Assembly (NCBI RefSeq): GCF_013149295.1
Contig: NZ_JABGCB010000017.1
Span: 43,247 to 107,246, forward strand
DNA: 64,000 bases
Direction of reading: 5' to 3'
Source of the DNA: Novosphingobium sp. SG751A
Lineage (GTDB): Bacteria > Pseudomonadota > Alphaproteobacteria > Sphingomonadales > Sphingomonadaceae
Positions within the stretch are counted from its first letter, which is position 1; each line of letters starts with the position of its first letter. Position numbers and translations under genes: made by a program. Below the pieces are notes generated by a model. That model had not been told where the DNA came from. It did no database searches and saw only the letters and a list, made by a program, of their open reading frames with translations. Positions 18,053 through 26,584 of the stretch are shown here, piece by piece.

Positions 18053-18076
18053 CCGCGAAATTCAGCCATTTCGCGG
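18053..18076 (-). promoter_or_regulatory. Hairpin in the ilvB leader
   Basis: CCGCGAAAT (18053-18061) and ATTTCGCGG (18068-18076) form a perfect 9-bp stem with a 6-nt loop, about 120 bp upstream of ilvB. Further short palindromes (CCAAGCTTGG, GGCCATGG) lie between it and the start. The arrangement suggests a structured leader, possibly an attenuator; there is no U-run directly after it. Confidence 0.4.
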
Positions 18077-18143
18077 GGCTTGGCCCGACCTTGCCCCATT
18101 GGCATACATGCGGTTGCACGCCTGTCTGCCAATGACGGGATGC

Positions 18144-18172
18144 GCTCTAGGTGATGCAAAATGTCTCGTCAA
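18144..18172 (-). promoter_or_regulatory. Possible ilvB promoter
   Basis: Read leftward, TTGACG (complement of 18167-18172) is followed after 17 bp by TAGAGC (complement of 18144-18149). The -35 is good and the -10 is weak. This would give a leader of about 200 nt carrying the hairpin at 18053-18076. Confidence 0.3.
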
Positions 18173-18175
18173 GCG

Positions 18176-19144
18176 TTAATGGTGAAATAAAATATCAAAA
18201 TGTGATTTCAGGGAGACATTTGTGTCGCTGCTGCGCGGCCAGTCGGTGGGCGGCTGATGACGAAACCATGTGTATTGGCGCTTGGCATATTGGCGGGTGG
18301 TCTGCGCGCCATCGGCTATCGCTTCGGCTAAAGTCATATCCCCGCGCAGATGCGCCGCCAACGAGGCGACCCCGATCGCCCGCATCACCGGCAGCGCCGG
18401 GTCCAGCCCGCGCGCCAGCAACGCCTCGACCTCTGCCAGCGCACCCTGCTGTACCATCAGCCCAAAGCGCCGGTCGCAGCGTTCATAAAGCCAGTCGCGG
18501 TCGGGCAGCAGGATCAGTGGGGCCAACCGGATCGTCTCGCCAATCCCGCCCTCCAGCCTTTGCTGCCAATGGGCGAGCGTCTGCCCGGTCGAGCGGACCA
18601 CCTCCAAGGCGCGATGGACGCGGGTGGTGTCATTGGCGTGCAATGCGGCGGCCCGTTCGGGGTCGAGGCGCGCCAGTTCCTCATGCGCCGTGCCCACGGG
18701 CATGGCGCGGACCGCTTCGCGCACTTCGGGCGCGATATCGGGCACGGGCGCGATGCCATAGAGCAGCGTGCGCAGGTAGAGCCCGGTGCCGCCCACAAGG
18801 ATCGGCACGGCCCCCGCGCCATGGGCCGCCGCGATCTCGTCCCGCGCCCGCGTCGCCCAATCGGCGGCCGAGCAGCTTTGCGCCCCATCCCATGCGCCAT
18901 AGAGGCGATGGGGGATTTCCGCCTGCTCCGGCGCCGAGGGGGCGGCGGAGAGGACCGGCAGGTCGGAATAAAGCTGAGCGCTGTCGGCATTGACGATGAC
19001 TGCCCGCCGTCCGGAACTTTCCAGCGCGCGGGCAAGCGAGAGCGCAATATCGCTCTTGCCGCTGGCGGTCGGGCCTGCGATGAGGCCCACGCATGGGCGG
19101 GCCGACGGGCTCGCAAGGTTTTGAAGGGATATTTCGGTGCTCAT
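18176..19144 (-). CDS. miaA: tRNA dimethylallyltransferase
   Basis: A 322-residue enzyme that prenylates N6 of A37 in tRNAs reading UNN codons. The P-loop GPTASGKS is at 24-31, followed by the DSAQLY motif and the GGTGLYLR segment typical of MiaA. The ATG at 19144 is supported by alignment to the family start; its 5' end overlaps the divergent serB start by 8 bp. The C terminus lies beside the ilvB promoter. Confidence 0.95.
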   Translation of the reverse strand: MSTEISLQNLASPSARPCVGLIAGPTASGKSDIALSLARALESSGRRAVIVNADSAQLYSDLPVLSAAPSAPEQAEIPHRLYGAWDGAQSCSAADWATRARDEIAAAHGAGAVPILVGGTGLYLRTLLYGIAPVPDIAPEVREAVRAMPVGTAHEELARLDPERAAALHANDTTRVHRALEVVRSTGQTLAHWQQRLEGGIGETIRLAPLILLPDRDWLYERCDRRFGLMVQQGALAEVEALLARGLDPALPVMRAIGVASLAAHLRGDMTLAEAIADGAQTTRQYAKRQYTWFRHQPPTDWPRSSDTNVSLKSHFDILFHH

Positions 19145-20012
19145 TGCGCGCGTATTAGCAGATTGCGAGGACCTGTCGGCAAGGATTGATGTGTTGCTGG
19201 AGGCTTTGAGCGAAGGCGATGCTTCGGCCGATGCGCGGGAACTGCCGGGCAATGTGTGGGAAGTCATCGTCGAAGGCGTGGCGCTGGAGGATCTGCGCGG
19301 GGCCATCGACACCCATGTGGGCGTGTCGGACGCGCTGATCGTCAATCATAAGGTGCGTATCCCTAAGCTGTTTATCTCGGACATGGATTCGACGATGATT
19401 TCGGCCGAATGCATCGATGAACTGGCCGATTTCGCAGGGATCAAGGACCGCGTCGCCGACATCACCGAGCGCGCTATGCGCGGCGAGCTGGATTTTGCGC
19501 AGGCCTTGACCGAGCGCGTGGGCCTGCTCAAGGATCTGCCCGCGCAGGCGATTCAGGACTGCCTCGATCAGCGTATCGCCCCGATGAAGGGCGCCAAGGT
19601 GCTGGTCGAAACGTTGAAGGCGAAGGGCTGCCGCACCGTGCTGGTGACCGGCGGTTTCCACCAGTTTGCCGACCCCGTGGCCGAGCAACTCGGTTTCGAG
19701 CGTGTGGTGGCCAATCGACTCGCGGTGGCCGATGGGCGGCTGACCGGCGGGCTCGACGGCCCGATCTGCGACAGCAGCACCAAGAAAGCGACGTTGATCG
19801 AGGAAATGGCGGCGCTGGGCGAGGGGGCCGTGGCGCTGGCCACCGGCGATGGCGCCAATGACATCCCGATGATCGAAGCGGCGGCCTATGGCGTGGCCTT
19901 CGAGGCCAAGCCCAAGGCGCGCGCGGCGGCCAATGGCTGGGTGGATCGCGGGGATCTGACGGCGGTGTTGCGTTTGCTGGGCGTGGCGGAGAGCGATTGG
20001 GTTTTGACGTAA
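19137..20012 (+). CDS. serB: Phosphoserine phosphatase
   Basis: A 291-residue HAD-superfamily phosphatase, last step of serine synthesis. The nucleophile motif FISDMDST has Asp82 (nucleophile) and Asp84 (acid/base); motif II is LVTGGF and the distal motif GDGANDIPM. An N-terminal ACT-like region of about 70 residues precedes the catalytic domain, as in other alphaproteobacterial SerB. The start is GTG 19137 with AAGGGA upstream, inside the first codons of the divergent miaA. Confidence 0.95.
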   Translation: MLIARVLADCEDLSARIDVLLEALSEGDASADARELPGNVWEVIVEGVALEDLRGAIDTHVGVSDALIVNHKVRIPKLFISDMDSTMISAECIDELADFAGIKDRVADITERAMRGELDFAQALTERVGLLKDLPAQAIQDCLDQRIAPMKGAKVLVETLKAKGCRTVLVTGGFHQFADPVAEQLGFERVVANRLAVADGRLTGGLDGPICDSSTKKATLIEEMAALGEGAVALATGDGANDIPMIEAAAYGVAFEAKPKARAAANGWVDRGDLTAVLRLLGVAESDWVLT

Positions 20013-20021
20013 GGGATTTAT

Positions 20022-20065
20022 GCCTCCGGCGGGCAAAGGGCCTCGGCCCTTTGCCCGCCGGAGGC
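20022..20065. terminator. Long perfect palindrome between serB and purL
   Basis: Two 21-bp arms (20022-20042 and 20045-20065) are exact reverse complements, separated by TC. The repeat is GC-rich and has no flanking T-run on either side. It sits between two convergent genes, so it may act as a bidirectional terminator, but it also looks like a dispersed REP-type element. Confidence 0.75.
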
Positions 20066-20070
20066 TGAAA

Positions 20071-22224
20071 TCAGCCCTCCATCCAATCCTTGAAGAACGC
20101 CTCATTGGCCTTCTTGAGATCCGACACCAGCACGCCCGCGACGTCCGCGCCGCCCACGGTGCCCAGACGCACCGCGCCTTCGAGCACGACATCGGCCGCC
20201 GTGGTCACGACATAGCGCGACTGGTCCTCGCCAAAGGCCTGGGCGGTGTTGAAGGTCACGTCGAGTCGCGCGCCGATGCCGCCGGCCATCGCCATTTCGG
20301 CCAGAGCCACCAGCAGGCCGCCATCCGAAACGTCATGCACAGCGGTGGCCAAGCCATCGGCGATCAACTGGCGCACGGTTTCGCCGTTGCGGCGCTCGAG
20401 GTTCAGGTCCACGGCAGGTGCGGGGCCTTCCTCGCGCCCGGCCACTTCGCGCAGCCAGATCGACTGACCCAGATGCGAGCCTTCCGGCCCGATCAGCCAG
20501 ATCGCATCGCCCGCGTTCTTGAATTTCACGGTGGCCATCTTTTCGTGGTTCAGCATCAGGCCGACGCCGCCGATGGCGGGCGTGGGCAGGATGGCCGAAC
20601 CGCCGCCGGTGGCCTTCGATTCGTTGTAGAGCGAGACGTTGCCCGACACGATGGGATAGTCCAGCGCGCGGCAGGCATCGCCCATGCCTTCGAGGCAGCC
20701 CACGATCTGGCCCATGATTTCCGGGCGCTGGGGGTTGGCGAAGTTGAGGCAGTTGGTGATCGCCAGCGGCGTTGCGCCCACCGCGCAGATGTTGCGCCAT
20801 GTTTCGGCCACGGCCTGCTTGCCGCCTTCATAGGGATCGACGAAGCAATAGCGCGGGGTGCAGTCGGTGCTGATGGCCAGTGCCTTGTCGGTGCCATGCA
20901 CGCGCACCACGGCCGCATCGCCGCCGCTCTTTTGCAGCGTGTCGCCGCCGACCTGCGAATCGTATTGCTCGAAAATCCACTTGCGCGAGGCCAGATCGGG
21001 GCAGCCGATCAGCTTGAGCAGATCCGCGCCAATGTCCGCGCTTTCGGCCACATCGCCCAGCGGGGCGGGCTTGGGCGTGGGCGTGGAGGGGCGGTCATAG
21101 AGCGGAGCATCCTCGGCCAAGGGGCCGAGCGGGATGTTGCAGACTTCCTCGCCCTTGAAGGTCAGCACCATGTGGCCGGTGTCGGTCACTTCGCCGATCA
21201 CGGCAAAGTCCAGCTCCCACTTTTTGAAGATCGCTTCGGCCATCGGCTCCTTGCCGGGCTTCAGCACCATGAGCATACGCTCCTGGCTTTCCGAGAGCAT
21301 CATTTCATAGGGCGTCATGCCGGTTTCGCGGCAGGGCACCTTGTCCATGTTGAGGATGATGCCGGCCTTGCCATTGGTGGCCATTTCCACCGAAGAGGAC
21401 GTGAGGCCAGCGGCACCCATGTCCTGAATGGCGACGATGGCGTCTGTGGCCATCAGTTCGAGGCAGGCTTCGATCAGCAGCTTTTCGACGAAAGGATCGC
21501 CAACCTGCACGGTCGGGCGCTTTTCCTCGATGTCGTCACCAAAATCGGCGCTGGCCATGGTGGCGCCATGGATGCCGTCGCGGCCGGTCTTCGATCCGAC
21601 ATAGACGATGGGGTTGCCCACACCTGTGGCGGCGGAATAGAAGATCTTGTCCGTATCGGCCACGCCAACGGTCATGGCGTTCACAAGGACGTTGCCGTCA
21701 TAGGCCTTGTGGAAATTGGTTTCGCCGCCAACGGTGGGCACGCCAACGCAATTGCCATAGCCGCCGATGCCCGCAACCACGCCCTGCACCAGATGCTTCA
21801 TCTTGGGGTGATCGGGGCGGCCAAAGCGCAGTGCGTTCATGTTGGCCACCGGGCGCGCACCCATGGTGAACACGTCACGCAGGATCCCGCCAACGCCGGT
21901 CGCGGCGCCCTGATAGGGTTCGATATAGGAGGGGTGGTTGTGCGATTCCATCTTGAAGATGGCGGCCTGACCATCGCCAATATCGATGACGCCGGCGTTT
22001 TCGCCGGGACCGCAGATGACCCAGGGCGCCTCGGTCGGCAGCTTCTTCAGGTGGAGGCGGCTCGACTTATACGAGCAATGCTCCGACCACATGACCGAGA
22101 AAATGCCCAGTTCCACAAGGTTCGGCTCGCGGCCGAGTGCGTGGAGAACCTTGTCATATTCCTCCGTGCTAAGCCCGTGGGCGGCGACAACTTCGGGGGT
22201 GATCGTGCTGGCGGCGTTTGTCAT
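20071..22224 (-). CDS. purL: Phosphoribosylformylglycinamidine synthase, PurL subunit
   Basis: A 717-residue small-type PurL, which works with PurS and PurQ to amidate FGAR using glutamine-derived ammonia and ATP. Recognisable segments are MWSEHCSYKSS near the N terminus, the ATP/metal motif SHNHPS, and the pseudo-twofold repeat in the second half (VHDVSDGG). The start is ATG 22224 (MTNAASTITP) with AAGGGCG upstream; a frame open to 22371 is not used. purS and purQ are not in the window. Confidence 0.96.
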   Translation of the reverse strand: MTNAASTITPEVVAAHGLSTEEYDKVLHALGREPNLVELGIFSVMWSEHCSYKSSRLHLKKLPTEAPWVICGPGENAGVIDIGDGQAAIFKMESHNHPSYIEPYQGAATGVGGILRDVFTMGARPVANMNALRFGRPDHPKMKHLVQGVVAGIGGYGNCVGVPTVGGETNFHKAYDGNVLVNAMTVGVADTDKIFYSAATGVGNPIVYVGSKTGRDGIHGATMASADFGDDIEEKRPTVQVGDPFVEKLLIEACLELMATDAIVAIQDMGAAGLTSSSVEMATNGKAGIILNMDKVPCRETGMTPYEMMLSESQERMLMVLKPGKEPMAEAIFKKWELDFAVIGEVTDTGHMVLTFKGEEVCNIPLGPLAEDAPLYDRPSTPTPKPAPLGDVAESADIGADLLKLIGCPDLASRKWIFEQYDSQVGGDTLQKSGGDAAVVRVHGTDKALAISTDCTPRYCFVDPYEGGKQAVAETWRNICAVGATPLAITNCLNFANPQRPEIMGQIVGCLEGMGDACRALDYPIVSGNVSLYNESKATGGGSAILPTPAIGGVGLMLNHEKMATVKFKNAGDAIWLIGPEGSHLGQSIWLREVAGREEGPAPAVDLNLERRNGETVRQLIADGLATAVHDVSDGGLLVALAEMAMAGGIGARLDVTFNTAQAFGEDQSRYVVTTAADVVLEGAVRLGTVGGADVAGVLVSDLKKANEAFFKDWMEG

Positions 22225-22340
22225 GGTCGCGCCCTTAGCGCCATGGTCGGCAGATTTCCAGAGCGTATCGGCCGCTATTGATCGTGTATAGTTGCATGAT
22301 GCCCTTGGGGGAGCCTTGACCGGGCCGGGCAATTGGGGCC

Positions 22341-22610
22341 ATGGCTGCACCCATGAGCCAAGAAATTGCAAGTTCGCCCGAGCTTTCCGGTCTTAGTTTC
22401 GAGGACGCCCTGCGCGCATTGGAAGATGTCGTGCGCCGGCTGGAGGGCGGCGAAGTGCCGCTCGATGAATCGATCACTTTGTATGAACGCGGCGAATCGC
22501 TGCGCAAGGCATGTCAGGCCCGTCTGGATTCGGCACAGGCGCGTATTGAGCGCATCGTGGCCGGGCCTGATGGCGAGCCCGCCGGTCTGCGCCCGCTCGA
22601 CGAACAATAA
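22341..22610 (+). CDS. xseB: Exodeoxyribonuclease VII small subunit
   Basis: An 89-residue helical protein with the XseB signature SFEDALRALEDVVRRLEGG. It binds XseA to form the nuclease that degrades single-stranded DNA. It starts at ATG 22341 or ATG 22353 and is followed after 16 bp by ispA, the usual xseB-ispA pair of the isoprenoid operon; dxs is not adjacent here. Confidence 0.92.
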   Translation: MAAPMSQEIASSPELSGLSFEDALRALEDVVRRLEGGEVPLDESITLYERGESLRKACQARLDSAQARIERIVAGPDGEPAGLRPLDEQ

Positions 22611-22626
22611 GGGGAAGGGGCAAGCC

Positions 22627-23529
22627 ATGGCTGTTGTGACCGATAATTTGTTGGCTCAGGGGCTGAAAAGCATTCAGGCCGATATTGACGCTGCGTTCGA
22701 TTCGCTGCTGCCGGTTCCCGAGGATCCGCGTGCACGCCTGTTCGAGGCAATGCGCTATGCCACGATTGGCGGAGGCAAGCGGGTGCGGCCTTTGCTGGTG
22801 GCGGCGGTGGCCGATATGTATGGGGTGGACCGGAATGCGGCGGTGCGTGTGGGGGCGGCCATCGAATCGGTTCATGTCTATTCGCTGATCCATGACGATC
22901 TGCCCTGTATGGACAATGACGCGCTGCGCCACGGCAAGCCCACGCTGCATCTGGCCTTTGACGAGGCCACGGCGGTGCTGGCGGGCGATGCGCTGCAGTG
23001 CTTTGCCTTTGAATTGCTGGCCGATGTGGCCACCAGCGGCGATCCCTTTGTGCGGGTCGAACTGGTGACGACTCTGGCCACGGCCAGCGGCCATAATGGC
23101 ATGGCGGGCGGGCAGATGATGGACATCGCCGCCGAAACCGCCAGTTTCGATCTGGCGACCGTCACCCGTTTGCAGCAGCTCAAGACCGGTGCCTTGCTGG
23201 GCGCGGCGGTTGAGTTGGGCGCGATTCTGGGCAAGGTGGCGCCTGAGGGTCGTCGCCATCTGCGTGCCTATGCCCGCGATATCGGCCTGGCGTTCCAGAT
23301 TGTGGACGATCTGCTGGATCATGAAGGCGATGCGGCGCTGGCGGGCAAGGCTTTGCGCAAGGATGCCGAGGCGGGCAAGGAGACTTTTGTCTCGCTGCTG
23401 GGCGCGGATCGCGCGCGCGAACAGGCGCGGATGCTGATCGATCAGGCGATTGCGCATCTGGCCGCACACGGCCCGGAGGCCGACCTGCTGCGCGCGCTGG
23501 CCCGCTTTATCGTTGAACGTGATCGTTAA
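22627..23529 (+). CDS. ispA: Polyprenyl (farnesyl) diphosphate synthase
   Basis: A 300-residue trans-prenyltransferase. The first Asp-rich motif DDLPCMD is at 90-96 and the second is DDLLD near residue 230, with GGGKRVRPLL binding the allylic diphosphate. It probably makes farnesyl diphosphate for ubiquinone, undecaprenol and carotenoids. The ATG at 22627 is preceded by a purine-rich AAGGGG. The reading frame is also open far upstream inside xseB; that part is not coding. Confidence 0.94.
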   Translation: MAVVTDNLLAQGLKSIQADIDAAFDSLLPVPEDPRARLFEAMRYATIGGGKRVRPLLVAAVADMYGVDRNAAVRVGAAIESVHVYSLIHDDLPCMDNDALRHGKPTLHLAFDEATAVLAGDALQCFAFELLADVATSGDPFVRVELVTTLATASGHNGMAGGQMMDIAAETASFDLATVTRLQQLKTGALLGAAVELGAILGKVAPEGRRHLRAYARDIGLAFQIVDDLLDHEGDAALAGKALRKDAEAGKETFVSLLGADRAREQARMLIDQAIAHLAAHGPEADLLRALARFIVERDR

Positions 23530-23601
23530 TAGGCTGGACCGGGTGCTTCTCCGGCTTTACGCATAAGGCAATATGAGGCCGGGGGAGCGCAAGGGTCAGG
23601 C

Positions 23602-24135
23602 ATGGCAAATATACTTCATGGCGTGGCCGAAAGGGTAGGGGTCTATCCCGGCACGTTTGATCCGATCACGCTTGGCCATGCCGATATCATCCGGCGCGGG
23701 GCCAAGCTGGTTGACCGGCTGATTATCGGCGTCACCACCAATCCGTCGAAAAATCCGCTGTTCACGCCCGAAGAGCGCATGGCCATGGTCACGCGCGAAG
23801 TGGCTGCGATGGGGCTGGATAATGTCAGCGTGGTAGGCTTCAACGCGCTCTTGATGAAATTTGCCGAAAAGCAAGGGGCCGGCGTCATTCTGCGCGGCCT
23901 GCGCGCGGTGGCCGATTTCGAATATGAATATCAGATGGCGGGCATGAACCAGCAGTTGAACGCCGGGATCGAGACCGTGTTCCTGATGGCCGATGTCTCG
24001 TTGCAGCCCATCGCCAGCAAGCTGGTCAAGGAAATCGCGCTGTTTGGCGGCGAGATCGCCAAATTCGTCAGCCCCGCCGTGCGCGCCGATGTTATGGCGC
24101 GTATTGATAAAGTGGGGCGAATGGGAGACGATTGA
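23602..24135 (+). CDS. coaD: Phosphopantetheine adenylyltransferase
   Basis: A 177-residue nucleotidyltransferase of coenzyme A synthesis (4'-phosphopantetheine + ATP to dephospho-CoA). The substrate loop GTFDPITLGH is at 17-26 and the ISSTLIR-like segment is replaced by the usual alphaproteobacterial form. It has a short extra N terminus (MANILHGVAERVG) compared with E. coli CoaD. The gap to ispA is 72 bp. Confidence 0.95.
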   Translation: MANILHGVAERVGVYPGTFDPITLGHADIIRRGAKLVDRLIIGVTTNPSKNPLFTPEERMAMVTREVAAMGLDNVSVVGFNALLMKFAEKQGAGVILRGLRAVADFEYEYQMAGMNQQLNAGIETVFLMADVSLQPIASKLVKEIALFGGEIAKFVSPAVRADVMARIDKVGRMGDD

Positions 24136-24250
24136 TGAACCGTGCCGATTTTTCGGTGACTGGTTCATTGCCACGACAGCCTTGGCGGTCTATCGCCGCC
24201 ACAATTGGTCCCAAGCAGGGCCTTGGGTGCCATTCTTGCAAGAGAGCCGC

Positions 24251-24967
24251 ATGAAACGTCCTGATTTCGCCAAAACCGCGCTTGCTGTGCTGCTGGGCGC
24301 TGCGATGCTGTCCACCGGGGCCTGCGCCCGCCATCGTGACAAGACGCCCAAGCTGGCCAATCTGAAGGCCGAAGCGGCGCTTCCGGCGAACAACCTTTCG
24401 GCCAAGGTCGATCAGGACATTTCGCATGATCCCGACAATGTGCTGATTCTCGACCTGTCGAACGGCGGGCGGGTTGCCATTCGCATGATGCCGAAATGGG
24501 CGCCTGCCCATGTTGAGCGGGTTAAGACGCTGGCCCGTCAGGGTTTTTATGACGGCATCATCTTTCACCGCGTGATCGAGGGCTTTATGGCCCAGACCGG
24601 CGACCCGACGGGCACCGGCGCGGGCGGGTCGAAGCTGCCCGATCTCAAGGCCGAATTCAATTCGATCCCGCATGTGCGCGGCTCGGTCTCGATGGCGCGC
24701 ACGAATGAGCCGGACACCGCCAACAGTCAGTTCTTTATCGTGTTCTATCCGCGCTTTGCGCTGGACAAGCGCTATACGAACTTTGGCCGGGTGATTTCGG
24801 GCATGGATATTGTCGACGCCATCGTGCGCGGCGAACCGCCCAGCAATCCGACCAAGATCGTGCAGGCTTCGATTGCATCGGATAACAAGCCGCGTCCGGC
24901 CTATACGCCGCCTGCGGCCCCGGCCAAGATCGGCATCGACCAGTTGAACAACTCGCGTTCGAACTGA
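24251..24967 (+). CDS. Peptidyl-prolyl cis-trans isomerase, lipoprotein cyclophilin
   Basis: A 238-residue protein with a lipoprotein signal peptide (lipobox STGAC, Cys at about residue 25), an unstructured spacer, and a cyclophilin domain (about 60-210; GFYDGIIFHRVIEGFMAQTGDP, SQFFI). It is expected to assist protein folding in the periplasm, anchored to the membrane. ATG 24251 is used; the open frame upstream overlaps coaD and is not coding. It is 7 bp before queA. Confidence 0.92.
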   Translation: MKRPDFAKTALAVLLGAAMLSTGACARHRDKTPKLANLKAEAALPANNLSAKVDQDISHDPDNVLILDLSNGGRVAIRMMPKWAPAHVERVKTLARQGFYDGIIFHRVIEGFMAQTGDPTGTGAGGSKLPDLKAEFNSIPHVRGSVSMARTNEPDTANSQFFIVFYPRFALDKRYTNFGRVISGMDIVDAIVRGEPPSNPTKIVQASIASDNKPRPAYTPPAAPAKIGIDQLNNSRSN

Positions 24968-24974
24968 GGCTGTT

Positions 24975-26009
24975 TTGCGCGTCGATCTGTTTGATTTTGT
25001 CCTGCCGCCCGAAAATATCGCGCTGAGGCCCGTGTCTCCGCGAGATTCGGCGCGTATGCTGCTGGCCGGCCCCACCGGCGATTTTGGCGAGCATCAGGTG
25101 CGCGATCTGCCGCAATTGCTGCGCGCGGGCGATGTGCTGGTGTTCAACGATACGCGGGTCATCCCGGCCCAGCTTGAGGGCAAAAGGGGGGAGGCGCGGA
25201 TCGGCGCGACCCTGCATAAGCGCATCGACCTGCGCCGCTGGCAGGCATTTGTCCGCAATGGCAAGCGCCTGCGCGAGGGCGATGTGATTACCTTTCCCGC
25301 CGAGGTTGCCGCCACGGCCGAGGCGCGCCATGAGGATGGCAGTTGGACGCTGGCCTTTCATGGTGACGAGCCGGTCGAGGTCTTGCTGGAGCGGGCCGGA
25401 CGGATGCCTTTACCGCCCTATATTGCGGGCAAGCGGCCGACCGACGAGGCTGACAAACGCGATTATCAGACGATGTTTGCGCAAAAGGACGGCGCGGTGG
25501 CAGCGCCCACGGCGGCGCTGCATTTTACGCCCGAACTGATTGCGGGCCTCGAAGCTGCAGGCATCGCGCGCGAATTTCTCACGCTCCATGTGGGCGCGGG
25601 CACATTCCTGCCGGTCAAGGCCGATGACACTACCGACCATCAGATGCACGCCGAATGGGGCACGATCACCCCTGAGGCCGCCGAGCGCCTGAACGCTGCG
25701 CGGCGGGCCGGCGGACGGGTGATCGCGGTGGGGACAACCTCGCTGCGCCTGCTCGAATCGGCCACCGGCGAGGATGGGGTGATCCGGCCTTTCAGGGGCG
25801 ACACTTCGATCTTCATCACTCCGGGCTATCGCTTCCGCGCCATCGACGGGCTGATGACCAATTTTCACCTGCCCAAATCCACCCTCTTCATGCTGGTTTC
25901 CGCGCTGATGGGTCTGGATCGGATGCAGGCCGTCTATGCTCATGCCATTGCCATGGGCTATCGTTTCTACTCCTATGGCGATTCCAGCCTGCTTCTGCCG
26001 CAAGGCTGA
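24975..26009 (+). CDS. queA: S-adenosylmethionine:tRNA ribosyltransferase-isomerase
   Basis: A 344-residue enzyme that transfers and isomerises the ribosyl group of AdoMet onto preQ1 in tRNA to give epoxyqueuosine. The N-terminal LPPENIALRP and C-terminal NFHLPKSTLFMLVSALMG segments are diagnostic. It starts with TTG 24975, with GAGG at nine bases. tgt, the next queuosine gene, is 2.3 kb downstream on the same strand. Confidence 0.95.
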   Translation: MRVDLFDFVLPPENIALRPVSPRDSARMLLAGPTGDFGEHQVRDLPQLLRAGDVLVFNDTRVIPAQLEGKRGEARIGATLHKRIDLRRWQAFVRNGKRLREGDVITFPAEVAATAEARHEDGSWTLAFHGDEPVEVLLERAGRMPLPPYIAGKRPTDEADKRDYQTMFAQKDGAVAAPTAALHFTPELIAGLEAAGIAREFLTLHVGAGTFLPVKADDTTDHQMHAEWGTITPEAAERLNAARRAGGRVIAVGTTSLRLLESATGEDGVIRPFRGDTSIFITPGYRFRAIDGLMTNFHLPKSTLFMLVSALMGLDRMQAVYAHAIAMGYRFYSYGDSSLLLPQG

Positions 26010-26101
26010 CACGGGCCGAACGGGGTGGCTGAATTGCGGCTTGCCTTGGGGCGGGCGCTCGGCCAATTTCGGCGCGGATCGAAAAGCCAGGATGGATAGG
26101 A

Positions 26102-26569
26102 ATGGCCGATATGAAAAAGACACTTGGGATCGCAAGTCTGCTGGCCATGATCGCCACGCCCGCGCTGGCGCAGGCGCCTGCGGTGGATGAGGGTTCGCAA
26201 AAGCTGGCCGAATGTGTGACCACCAAGGCTACCGCCGAGGACAAGGCGGCCCTGTCCAAATGGGTGGCGGTCGAGATTGCTTCGTCGGTCCCGGCAGCAG
26301 GGGTTGTCACGGTGGACCCGGAAAAGAAGGCGGCGCTGGACAAGGACACGGCCAAAATCTTCACCCGGCTGGTGATGACCGACTGTTTCGAATTTGCCAA
26401 GCCGCTGGCCAAGCAGAACGGCAATCAGGCGTTCCGCGCGGCGGGTGCCGCGCTCTCGCGTCTGGCCGTGCGCGAACTGATCGCCACGCCCGGCGTGAAT
26501 GGTGCGATTGTGCGTTCCTATGTTTCCAATCTCAATCAGCAGGATTTCATTCGGCTGATCCAGCAGTAA
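26102..26569 (+). CDS. Secreted protein of unknown function
   Basis: A 155-residue product with a Sec signal peptide (MKKTLGIASLLAMIATPALA from ATG 26111, or three residues longer from ATG 26102). The mature part has two Cys residues (AECVTT and TDCFEF) that could form a disulfide, and is otherwise helical and charged. I do not recognise a family. It lies downstream of queA and converges on the TauE gene with a 15-bp gap. Confidence 0.7.
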   Translation: MADMKKTLGIASLLAMIATPALAQAPAVDEGSQKLAECVTTKATAEDKAALSKWVAVEIASSVPAAGVVTVDPEKKAALDKDTAKIFTRLVMTDCFEFAKPLAKQNGNQAFRAAGAALSRLAVRELIATPGVNGAIVRSYVSNLNQQDFIRLIQQ

Positions 26570-26584
26570 AGCCCTTGGGCTGGC

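Noticed and set aside
20020..22281. Long plus-strand frame opposite purL
   Set aside because: purL is intact with all its motifs, and the antisense frame starts inside the palindrome and has no ribosome site or family.
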